A DNA stretch of 25,311 nt. It comes from Micractinium sp. NFX-FRZ. Taxonomy: Eukaryota > Chlorophyta > Trebouxiophyceae > Chlorellales > Chlorellaceae. The stretch covers positions 1 through 25,311 of the forward strand of contig JAPTJF010000640.1 in the NCBI GenBank assembly GCA_029339195.1. The letters are read 5' to 3'. The position numbers and the translations under genes were made by a program. This document shows positions 1-10,300 of the stretch, piece by piece. Under the pieces are notes generated by a model. That model was not told the origin of the DNA and ran no database searches. It saw only the letters and a list, made by a program, of their open reading frames with translations. The stretch's first letter is position 1, and each line of letters starts with the position of its first letter.

Positions 1-78
1 GAAACACTCCCCTCCCCCCCGCCGGCGGCGGGCCTCCAAAGTGCCCGGAACCAAAAAAAAGAATAGCAGCCGCCTTAC

Positions 79-1725
79 CAGTTGGGCACGGTGCGCCCGC
101 GCTCCACGTCCACCAGCACCCGCTTGTCCTCAATCTTGCGCCCATCCGCCATCTTGTATGCCTGCTTCATGTCGTTCTTGTGCTCAAACTCAATGAAGGC
201 ATAGCCGCGCGGCTTGCCTGCAGGCAGATGGATGAGAGGAACAAGACGCAGCAGGCTTTTAACAACAGCTTACAGAGCGGCAACAATGCAGCTGTGGCTG
301 TGCGACCAGACACTCAAAATTGTATACCGTGTGCTAAATTGCGCTCCACAAGCAGTACCAAGCTAACCACCAGCGCTAAACACCGATTCGGGATTTCCAT
401 TCCCTCTCCTAGGCAGGGGAAACCATCCATCTTCCCCACCACCTCTCGCACACCACCCCATTCGCTCTCTTCAACTTAGCAAACCCAGACACATTCCAAA
501 CTACTTTCATGAACCAATCAGGTGCAAGATCGGCCCCGCACCACACCCATACCCTCCTCATCAAAGTTTAGTTTGCTCCAAGCCGTGGCAGGCACCCACC
601 CGAGTTCTTGTCGTGCACCAGGCGGATGCGCTTGATGGGGCCATACTCCTCAAACTCGCGCCTCAGCTTGCGCTCCGTCACATCGTATGAAAGGCGGGAC
701 ACAAAGAGCGTCTTGAAGGGATCACCCTGCAGTTTGCAAAGAGTTAGGGGTGACGGCCAGGCTCAGTTACATCAAAGGAGACGCAAGACACAAGAGCATC
801 TTGCAGGGGTCGCGCTGCAGCGCACACAGATGAGGGCGGGGAAGCAAGGGGGCATGTCAGCTGGTGCATAGCAATGTTGTAGGACAGCCGGGACACAGAG
901 TGTCTTGAAAGGAATCCTTGCGGGACTGAAGCTAGTGGGGGGGCAAGTGCAGAAAGGTGGTAAAGGGGCGCGTGATCTTAATCTCTTCAATTTGCCCCCC
1001 TTCCCGTTTGCCCCCCGCCGCAGTCGACCCCCCCCCCATCAGCCCACCCCGCCCAGCACCCACCTCCACGTTGGGGTCCTTGCTGGCGTCCCATCCCTTC
1101 ACGTTCTCTTCACGCTGCGCTGCTGCGTGCTGCTGCCGCTCTTGCCGCACCCGGATGTCCCTGCAGGGAGCGGGTGGGCGAGGGCAAAGTCGGAAATGGC
1201 GACACTCACCTGACACACTGCTCAAATCAAGAGGCAAATAGGCAGAGCATCCAGGGACGTGAAACTGCCTGCCTATTGCAAACCTCCGGACACGTGCCAT
1301 GCCTGGTTTTGTCTCCCTCCCCTCCCCTCACCGCATCATCCCACCGCAGCCCTCCCATCCTCCTTCTCCATCTTGGCCTCAATGCCCATCCGAACTACCT
1401 CCCAACAATCTGATGAAACACTCCCCTTATCGGGAACGGCAACTCACTTCTCCACCTTGCTCTCAATGTCCACCCGCGCCTGCGTGGGCAGCTCCGGGTT
1501 GCGGAACACACGCGGCTCGGGGGGCCGCGTCTCTGGCGGCGGCGGCTCATACTCTGGATCCTCTGGCTCAGCAAACCTCTCCACATACTGGGCAATGCCC
1601 GTGAGGGGAAGCTTGGGGGGTTTCTTGGGAGGGGCCTTGTGCGGTGGCAGCGGCGCACGTGGTGCAAACAGCTTGAGCAGGCGGTCGGGCAGGCCGGTGC
1701 GGTGCCCGCTCACGCTCTCCTGCAT
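79..1725 (-). CDS. SNRNP70: U1 snRNP 70 kDa protein, 3' end outside window
   Basis: This is the U1 snRNP subunit that binds stem-loop I of U1 snRNA and helps recognise 5' splice sites in the nucleus. Visible coding exons (minus strand) are 1725-1448, 1160-1064, 726-600 and 217-79. Phases match at every junction and give 213 residues before the gene runs off the window inside an intron at 78. The N-terminus carries the family hallmark LLKLFAPR followed by a proline-rich stretch. Next come a charged helix ([13 protein letters not shown]) and an RRM with RNP2 LFVSRL and RNP1 RGYAFIEF, then [14 protein letters not shown]. The RS/RE-rich C-terminal part is missing only because the window ends. I chose the ATG at 1725 because family members start just before the LFAP motif. 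The exon has an acceptor at 1744, so an upstream exon ending at 1946 joins it. That exon is in frame, so an N-terminal extension is possible. Identification is firm; the exact start is not. Confidence 0.93.
774..814 (-). repeat. echo 1 of U1-70K RRM exon start
   Basis: Within the intron before the RRM exon, a decayed copy of the first ~40 nt of that exon (real copy starts at 726) lies in the same orientation. It is preceded by an intact CTGCAG acceptor-like sequence. By eye about three quarters of bases match, with small indels that destroy the frame. Confidence 0.65.
872..920 (-). repeat. echo 2 of U1-70K RRM exon start
   Basis: This is a second decayed copy of the RRM exon start, about 100 bp further upstream in the same intron. 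It retains recognisable counterparts of CCTTTCAAGAC, GTGTCCCG and the following Tyr codon region. Indels disrupt the reading frame. Confidence 0.7.
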
Positions 1726-1881
1726 CCGCTTCTTCTCATCGATCTGCAAGGCAAAACGATTCAAGGCAGAGGGCCACAGAACAGCAGATGACTTGATCAC
1801 TACAGAAATAGGGACTGGGTCCAGCAGCAGTCCAGCGCAGTGTGTGGCGGCGGCCCAGCTAGCAAGCGGGATTCCCTTCGC

Positions 1882-1917
1882 CAGCAGCAGCAGCAGCAGC
1901 AGCGAGCAGCAGCAGCA
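1882..1917. repeat. CAG/CTG trinucleotide repeat in U1-70K 5' intron
   Basis: About twelve CAG units, with one GAG-containing interruption, lie inside the intron between the upstream exon and the first coding exon of U1-70K. Read on the transcribed strand they are CTG units. Confidence 0.9.
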
Positions 1918-1945
1918 GTCACTGCTCATTAATTGCATCACCCAC

Positions 1946-2350
1946 CTTCAACGACAAGAAAGACCGCCTGCAGGCAAGGACGCAAACGACGAGAAGCGGC
2001 AGCACAAGGTCAGGGGGGTGCGTCAGGCCAGCGGGCCAGTGGCGGGCGGCACCGCACTTGGCCCCAATCAACCGCCTGCAGGCTGGCGCGTTCCATATCG
2101 CGTGTAGGCGCAAACACGGCGTCCAAAGCAACAGCTCTTCCTCTGCTGCCACGGGCCCATGGCATGCGACATCCGCCATCGGCGCTGCTGAGGAGGGCCC
2201 ACTACGCTCCACAAGCTGTGCAAACACAGAACCGGCGCTGCGGGGTGTCCCGGCGCTGCCAGGAGTGCGACTAGCTTTCCGGCTTGCTGCGTCTTCTGCG
2301 ACTCTGCGTCTTACCCGCCTCCCGGGCCTCCTGGGCCTCGCCCCGCCATG
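1946..2350 (-). other. U1-70K upstream exon and promoter-proximal region
   Basis: On the minus strand a donor (AAG then GTGGGT) at 1946/1945 pairs with the acceptor at 1744. This defines a 202-bp intron just upstream of the U1-70K start codon. The exon is probably 5' UTR. It is open in the frame that would continue into the coding exon, so a longer N-terminus cannot be excluded. I see no TATA box. The stretch from here to 2547 contains no other supported gene and must hold the U1-70K promoter and the 3' UTR of the coiled-coil gene. Confidence 0.5.
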
Positions 2351-2547
2351 ACTGTTAGTCCCCCAGCGCCCGCAGAGTTAGCCCGAGTGCTCAGCGCTGG
2401 GATGTGAGCGGCTTCAGACGTCTGAGAGTTTCAGATTGCAAGACCGGACACAGGAAACTAGGATTGCACGCTTGGGCGGCCCCAGCGCTGCTGGCGGGTG
2501 CGGGCGGCATGCATGCTGTGCCGGCTCCCGCCGCCATGCTCGCCGCC

Positions 2548-5500
2548 TCACCGCCCGGTGCCCTTGGCGCTGCCCAGCGCAGGCAGGTGAGTGCCATTCC
2601 CATTGCCGCCTCCGCCACCGCTGCCGCTGCTGCCTCGCCGGCCAGCCCCAGTCGTCTTGAGCCAGCCCACCAGTTGGGGCACTGCCCCAACGGCGCTGCC
2701 CGCGCTCATCGCGGCGCCTGCACCTCCGGCTGCAAACTTCTTGTTGTACGTCTCCTCTCGCAGCAGCACCTCCTGGCGCAGCCGCTGGTAGCGCTGCTCC
2801 GAGGTGGCCAGCTGTGCTGTGAGGTCGCTCACTTGCACCTCCAGCGAGGCGATAGTCGCCAGGTCGGAGGGCCGCGGCTCCCTGCGCACAGAGGGGAGCT
2901 GGAGCGTGTCACGGAGCGGGCGCTCGCAGTATTGCCAGCCATATCAATTCTATTTGTCGTAATGTTGGGCAGCCATTGTGTTGCCGACATTTCACATCGG
3001 TTGCACAAACTCCCCAGTCTGTAACACCAGTCCCGCTTCCCTCCATGCACAGCACATTATACACCCAAGCCACCGCCACACCTGCCGACCCGCTCCTGCA
3101 GAGCCCCAATGCGGGTCAGCAGCTCGTCCTTCTCAGACAGAAGCTCCCGCACCTGCAGGCAGGCAGGCGGGCAAGGTCACATCAGAGAATGGCAAGGAGT
3201 TGAATGGGCGTGACAGCGGCAGGCTGACAGGCCATCTTTGCTGACCTCCAATAGCCTGGACCGCAGGCAGCACGGAGGGCGGGGCAACCAGCGCCCAACC
3301 CAGCGCCCACCTGCTGCTGTAGGTGCGTGTAGGCAGCAGCCACCGCGGTGGCCACTCTAAGCCTGGCTTCCTCCGTCTCCGCTTTGGCCGCCTCCACTGT
3401 CGCCTCCAGCTCTGTGATGCGCGCCTCAAACACGGCCTGGGCCTTGAGCAGCTGGCGCTCCCGCTTCTCCAGGCCGGCAATGGCTTCCTTGTGACGTGAC
3501 ACAACAGTGGTATGCTGCTGCTCCAGCTCGGCATTGGCCTGCACAGGTGGGGGGTAGAGTGGCTGTTGGCTCGAGGGGTGACAACAAGGAAGCGCCCAGT
3601 GGCATGCCGTTTGTGCAAGTACTATCATAGTGCACACCTGCCGGTGCTTGATGCCTGCTGCCGTCAGCTCGTCTTTGTGCTGCTGCTGTAGCCGCGCCGC
3701 TTCCCCTGCCAGCTTCAGCAGCCACGCATCCTCGACCCGCTTGAGCTCCTGCGGCAGCAGAAGGGCGGCAGTATATGCAAGTGTCATGGCGTAAGCTTGG
3801 GGAGGCACCCACGGATGCGGCAACGCCCCATATGCGCAATACACACAGCAAACCCAACCAGACATGTGCTAAGGAGGAAGTGGCGTTTCCCCACGTGCCT
3901 GGGCATGATGGTGCGCTGCCTGCTCCGCCAGCAGGTGGGCCTCGTCCAACTGCCGCTCGTGCCGCATGGCAGCCGCCTGCATCGCCTCGCTTTGCTGCTC
4001 GCCCAGGCGGGCGAGTGCTGCCTGCTTCTCCTGACGCAGAGCCTGCTGAGCCTGCTCAAGCTTCTCAGCTGCACGCTTGGCTGCCTCAACAGCCTGCTGC
4101 TCGGCCTCCCGCTGCTGCGCGGTGGCGCGAGCTGCAGCTGCTTCCACGTCTGCTGCTGCCTGCTGTTGCGCCCCCAAGAGCTCGGATGCCAGCTGGCTGC
4201 ACTGCCGCTCCAAGTCCTCGCGGTTGTGCTGTGCTGCAGCCAGCGTGGCGGTCACCTGCGCCAGCTCAGCGTGCAGCCGGTCCTCAGCGGCCGCCAGCTT
4301 GGCACGCCATGTGTTCACCGCCGCTGCCACCTGCTCTGAGCACTTTACATCCCACGACACCTCCAGCTTCCGCAGCTCCTGCTGTCGACGCTGCTGCGCC
4401 CGCTCCTGCTCATCCACAAGATGCTGCCGCAGGCTGGCCACCATGTCTTGCAGTCCTGCTGCCTTGACCTGTGTTGCGCCATACTGCGAGCGCTGGTCCA
4501 GCACCACTCCATACAGCCGGTGCAGGCTGGCGTGCACTGCCGCCATGGCAGGAGGCAGAGCTGCTGCGCCCCCCGAGCCCCCCTGCTTGTGAGCGGACAG
4601 CGGCTCCAGCATGGCTTCATCCAGGCTCAGCTGCACCTGCTGCGGATCGGACCCTGCATTGTCTGCCAGCTGCTGCAGCTTGGCGGCAAGCTGGGCACAC
4701 AGCCCGTCCCAGAGCGCCGCCAGAGCAGCACTACTGGCAGCTTGCTGCTCTTGCTGCTGCTCACGCTCCTGCTGGCCAGCAGCCACCGCATCCGCCAGCT
4801 GCTGCTTCAGTGCGGCCTCACGAGCAGCCAGCTGCGCAGCGGCAGCCTCCTGCTGCTGTGCCAGCTTGGTGGCAGCTTCTGAGCTGACTGCTTCCAGCTG
4901 CGCATGCTGCTCACGGTGCAGCAGTTGCACACGTGCCTCACAGTCCAGCTGTGTGTGCGCCACAGCCTGAATTGCCAGCTCTGCAGCCTGCTTGGCCTCG
5001 CTCAGCTGGCTGCGCATGACGGCAGCGGCAGCGGCCGCCTCAGACTGCAGCGCCGCCACTGCTTTAGTGGCTGCCACATGCTTGCTGCTCAGGTGGTCCA
5101 GCTGAAGGCTCAAATGGCTGGACTGCTGCTTCTGTGACGCCAGCTCCTCCTGCATGTCCCGCCCAACATCGCAGCAGTGGGCAATGTTCAGGGCAGAGCC
5201 GGGAACATCATCCAGACAGATGGTGTGCCACGTATGTGTCATATTCCTGCTCCAGTTGTCGCAAACGGGGAACTCACGCCACCTGCTCACCCTCCCCACT
5301 GCACCGCCCCCAGCTGCACCTGCAGCTGCTTGTGCGCCGCCTCCTTGGCTGCCCGTTCCCGCTCGTGCTCTGTAGCCGCCTGCTGGAGCGCGTACAGTGT
5401 GACGCGCGTGGAGGCGTGCTCAGAACGTGCATCCAATAGCTCGCACTCTAGCCGCTTCAAGTCCTCGCTGCGGCATCAGAAGTGCAGAGAGGCAAGCCCA

Positions 5501-6988
5501 ACATCAAGTCTGTGCCATAAGTTGTAAGGCGGCGGACATGGGCGTAGCATCAGGTCTTCAAACTGAGCTGTTGCCAGGGCAAGCATCGCTTGATGTTGGC
5601 ACTGGGAACACGTGCAGAGCTAAATGTCAAGTCGTGGTCTGGCAACATGTAGTAAAACTGAAGGTCAGGCAAATGTAGCAAAAACAGCCTGGGGAGCGCC
5701 TGGCCTTCCACCGATACCACTTCCTGCAAAACCCGCAGACCTCCCCGCCCCACCTGTGCTGCTCCGCCGCTGTCTGCTGGGCAGCTGCCTGCTCCTCCAG
5801 CCGCTTGCGCAGTGCCGCCAGCTGCTGCTGCGCCTCACTGGCACGCCGGCTGCTGGCAGTGGCCTCCTCCTCTGCGGCCTGCACGCGGGCCCCCAAGTCA
5901 GTCCCCTGCTCTTTGGCTGCCGAGATTGCCGACTGCATGACCAACTGTGCCTGCTGAGCGGCGCACAGCTCTCCGCTCAGCTGCTGCACCTCACGCTGCA
6001 GCCCGGCAGCCAGTCGGTCTGCCGCATCTGCACGCGCCGCCTGCGCCGCTGCCCGCTGCTCTGCATCAGCCAGCTGTGCGTGCAGCTGCCCCTGCACCGC
6101 CGCCCACTCCTCGCTTTGCACCTGCTGCCCACGTTGCAAAGCTGCCCGCTCATCTTGCCATGCAGCGCTGGCAGCTGCCAGCGCGGCCTCTACCCGCTCC
6201 GCCCGTGACTGCTGCTCTGCCAGTGCCTGCCGCAGGCTGGCGGCCTGTGCAGCTGCGGCTCGAGCCGCCTCCTCCAGCTGTGCCGCCGTGGCTGTCTCTC
6301 GTGCCTGCGACTCTGCCAGCTGCTGCTGCAGAGCACCCGCGGTGACGGTGTGCTGGTGCTCTGCATTCTTCAGCGCGCCCTGCGCTGAGGTCGCCTGCTG
6401 CTGCCAGGCCGCGCCATCAGCAGCGGCTGCTCTGCGCGCGCCATCCAGCTCTACTACACGCTGCCGCAGCGCCGCCAGTTCGGCTTCCGCCGCCGCCAGC
6501 TGCTGCCGCCACTGCCCCCGCTCTTCCTCGTGCCGCGCCCGCTCTGGCGCCATTGCCTGTTCCAGATCATACGCTTGCGCTTCGTGCTCTGCCTGGCGCT
6601 GGAAGTCTCGGATGCGTGCAGCTGCATCCTGTAATGCCTGGCGCAGCGCCGCATCCTGCCGTGCCGCCTCGGCGGTGGCTGGGTCACTGGCGGCGCCTGC
6701 CGGCGGCTCTGCTGCTACTTGCTGGATGGCATGAGACAGCTGGGCCAGGCGGCCGCCCAAGTCGCGCTGCAGTGATGTGGGTACAGATCAAAATTGTGAT
6801 TGGAATGACGACGCGGTAAACGCGGTAAGGCAGCGGCAGTCGCAGCAGAGGCGGCGGCAGTGGCGGGTGACGGCGGCAATGGAACAGAGGTATCGCGACT
6901 CAACGGCAGCTCCCCGCAATTGGCCTGGCACTCTGGCAAACCAAGTAGAGGCCACACCGACCTGGGCGGCCTGCAGCAGCTGGTCCAT
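2548..6988 (-). CDS. large coiled-coil protein, possibly FAM184-like
   Basis: Eight exons (minus strand) give 1060 residues: 6988-6962, 6766-5754, 5467-5320, 5149-3899, 3748-3638, 3538-3311, 3152-3082 and 2881-2548. The sum is 3183 nt, exactly 1061 codons. Nearly the whole protein is Ala/Gln/Glu-rich heptad-like helix with no signal peptide or membrane segment. The C-terminus changes character: a patch with EPRPSDL (951-957), a short helix and LLREETYNKKF (989-999), then a Gly/Ser-rich tail. The length and this C-terminal patch remind me of the FAM184 family of animal and protist coiled-coil proteins, but coiled coils attract false similarity and I hold this loosely. Centrosome or cilium association would be inference. 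The start is the ATG at 6988; an in-frame ATG lies further upstream near 7148. The junction after 3899 seems to use a GC donor. No obvious exon echoes were found in its introns. Confidence 0.75.
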
Positions 6989-7331
6989 TGGCGTTGGGCA
7001 GTCAGACTTCGGAAGCAAGCAGCATGTCGACGGTTCGCTGCGCCAGTCGCCCCCAGAGTTGACCGTCAATGTCGGGTGGGTGGAAGGCAGCGCAACGCCC
7101 GAGGCACCGTGATCACTGAGGTCCATGCGCCTGCTGTGCTGTGCGGCAAACAGTGCTGGCCGAATAACCCGGCCGCCCAAGCCCTGCATGCATTTGTGTT
7201 CGCCCCGCAGATCTCTCTATTCGCAGCTCACACCGCAGCTGAGCCACTGCAAGCACCTGGTGGCGCCGCATGCAATAGTGCCGCCTCCCCTTTGCCCGTC
7301 ACGCCCACCTAGCTCGAAACGCGCCTCAGCC
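6989..7331. promoter_or_regulatory. bidirectional promoter interval
   Basis: 343 bp separate the start codons of the divergently transcribed coiled-coil gene (minus) and PUM3 gene (plus), so both promoters and 5' UTRs must lie here. I see no clear TATA box. Nothing coding is supported in this interval on either strand. Confidence 0.6.
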
Positions 7332-10300
7332 ATGGCCCCCAAGAGGGCGGCCGGCCCCCCGGCGGGCGGGGCGCCCAAGAGGCAGAAGGCAGCAGGCGGC
7401 AGCGCCCGGCCGGTGCCCGGTGCCAGGCCGTCCGCCAGCGGTGCCGGCAGCTTCAAGTCCGGCGGCAAGCCTGGCTTTAAGTCTGGCGCTGGCAAGCCTG
7501 GCTTCAAGCCTGGCGGCGGCACGCCCACGGGCAAGCCCTCTGTCCCAGCGATGCTCAACCGGTGGGTTGGGTGCTGGGGATGCGTTGTGAAAGGGGTTTT
7601 CAATTGCTGCGGCCAGCTTCTGCAACACGCACATTGCGTCAACCCTGCCCTCCCAGAGTAGTGTTATTATGGGGTGGATGGGTGGGTGAGCTAGTCAGCA
7701 GAGCCTACTACTCACTGGCCCTGGCTTTGCCGTGCCGGGTGCTGGCCTTTCAGGGGCTCAGAGCAGAAGGCAGGGCCCCCGGCGCCGGAGCGGCGCCATG
7801 CCGCACCGGGGCCCCGGCTTTGGGCATGCCGCACACATCACATCCAAACAGCACCTTACCAGCGCCGAAACCTACCAGCACTGCACTGCAGTGCACTGCA
7901 CACACTTCCCTGCCCCCTCTGCCTGCCGCAGCAGCGAGTTGGAGCGCGCGGGAGCTCGCTGCACTCTCACTCCTCCTCATGCCACTGTCCTCTCTGCTCA
8001 TCCCCCCCCCCCCCCCCCCCCCCCTCCACCCCCCCCCCCCCCCCCCCCCGTCTGCCACAGCAAGGAGCGCAAGGAGCTGGAGCGCGCAAGGAAAGCGCGG
8101 CGCAACAAGAACTATGGTCTTATCCAGGAGGTGGTGGTGCTGTGGGAGGAGGCGAGGAGGCACGATGTCACCGCCGCCAAGCGCTCCAAGCTCATCACCG
8201 CCATCCTGGGCAAGGTTGCGGGGCACGTGGCTGAGCTTGCGGGAAGCCACGCTGCCTCGCGCGTCATCCAGACCTGCGCCAAGTACGGCACACCCGCAGG
8301 TGGGCTGGCGCCTTGGTGATGACATGGGGTTGAGTCGAGGGCAGGGGACTTGGGGCTAAGGGAGGGCAGCAGGTGCTGATTGGCCATGCTGCCTGCCGTG
8401 CGTGAATCGCCGCCGCTGCTGCGGGCAGCCCGAGCACACTTGTGTGCTGCAAGGAAACACTGGCCCTGGTGGCAGGCGCTGCGGGTGATGCGCTGCCTGC
8501 CTCATCTGAGTCGGCCCCTGCCTGCATCCGTTGCTGCTAGTTATGTCCCGCTCACCGCTGCCAACCTCCGCTGCCAACCTCCCTGCTGGCCTTCCTCACC
8601 CTCCTGTGCAGAGCGCACCTCCATCCTGAAGGAGCTGCAGCCCAAGCTGATTGAGCTGTGCAAGAGCCCATACGGCCACTTTGTGGTCAGCAAGCTGGTG
8701 GCCCTGGCGCCCAAGGAGCAGCTCCCAGGTGGGCAAGGGCGGGCGGTTTGGCGAGGCTGATGTGGGCTGTGTGAGTGGGCTGGTAAGTTTGAGATGTCAA
8801 TTTTCAAGGCCAGCCCTGCCACCTTGCCTTCAACAGCAAGTTTTGTGAGCTTGCTTTGGGGTGGGTCGGGCGGACAGGGCGCAGGTTTTAAGCTGCATTC
8901 TCCCTGCATGTCTCGTTCACTCAGCACCACCAGCAGGATGTGAAACCTGTGCGGGACTTCCTCCCATGTCCGCCCGGGTCATGGCCCTGCTGAGAGAAAA
9001 GCGCACAGCGGTTGTAGGGCGGCTGCGAGCCTTACGCGGCCCTGCCGCAGCCGCCCCAAATTTGCCGTGCCATATCTCCACCTTCTGGAATGTCCCCTAG
9101 TGCCATTGTGTTCTTTAGCTTACTTGCAACCAGTGCAGCATGTTGGAGGGCTCATGTAGAACCTGCATTTTGCTTTGCACGTGTTATGTCGCATGCAGGC
9201 CTGCTCAAGGCGTTCCGGGGCCACCTGGGCGAGCTGCTGCGCCACCCGGCGGGCAACCACGTCGTGGACGACCTCTACTCAGGTAGGCGAGGGTGAGACA
9301 ATGATGTAGCATACATAGCGTGGTTGGGCAAGTGGCATTGGCAGAAGGGAGGGAGGCGTGGCTATGTCATGGTGGGTGGGCGGCCGAATGGTTGGTATGC
9401 ATGTTTGACATGCTTGTGCAGCAGTGCCTGTTGTTCTTGTGGCTGATCGCTGGTGCTGGCGGCCGGAGTACTAGTGTTGCCTGCTCATGCGTTGTGTTGC
9501 CTTCATCCGCCCTCATCCCTTCCGATGCCTCAAACTTGGTCCCCCTCTGTTCCGCAGTCGCCGATGCCAAGCAGCGCAACATCATGGCAGCGGAGTTCTA
9601 TGGCAAGGAGTACGTGCTGTTTGAGGGAGGCACGCTGAACAACACCGAGGGTGAGCTGCGCTGCCCCTGCCATGCCTAATGCGGCGCTTGCCCAATGCTC
9701 GCACGTTCTGCCAGTTTATACAGTTTATAGCTTGGGCATCGCTGCACATCACGTCGTTTTTACTGTGCTGCTTCAGCTGCTGGCTGCATTATATTCTACG
9801 CAGTCCGTGTGCGTTCCTCTGCTGCTGCCCGCCAACGCCCACCCTACCTGCCTGTACCCCGGCCGTGCTGCTTTACCAGGTCCGCCCGCGCACCTGGGCG
9901 ACCTGATGGCCCGTGTGGATGGCGCCAAGCAGCGCTCCATCATCCAGCACATGAGCAAGGACCTGATCCCCATCATGGAGAAGGGGCTGGTGGACTGCCC
10001 ACTGGTGCACAGGTGTGAAGGAAGAAAGGGTGGGAAACAAGTTGTGGCGTGTGTTCCATGAGCAGGATGGGGGGGCTGGAGGACGGCCCACTGGTGCACA
10101 GGTGAGCGTGAGGTTTGCACATATGAGGCACTGCTCGGCATCCTGTGCGTCAGCCGCTTGGTATGTGCCGGACTAGTGATATTGTGCTGGTTCGGGCATG
10201 GTGGAAAACAACCTCTTCGCTACTGGTGTTGTTTCAAAGTTCAAACTTGACTGATTTTTTTTTACCGTGCCATGCCTCGCTAGTCCCCTTACCATCAAAG

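Noticed and set aside
1..60. Next U1-70K exon at the window edge
   Set aside because: A glycine-codable stretch on the minus strand follows an AG near 35, but the expected RPRRLGGG reading is not visible, so I did not call an exon.
3775..6819. Many long plus-strand ORFs (for example 4077-4592, 5624-6208, 6288-6734)
   Set aside because: They are shadows of the minus-strand Ala/Gln-rich coiled-coil exons; GC-rich codons leave other frames open, and the translations are Cys/Ser/Leu-rich with no motif.
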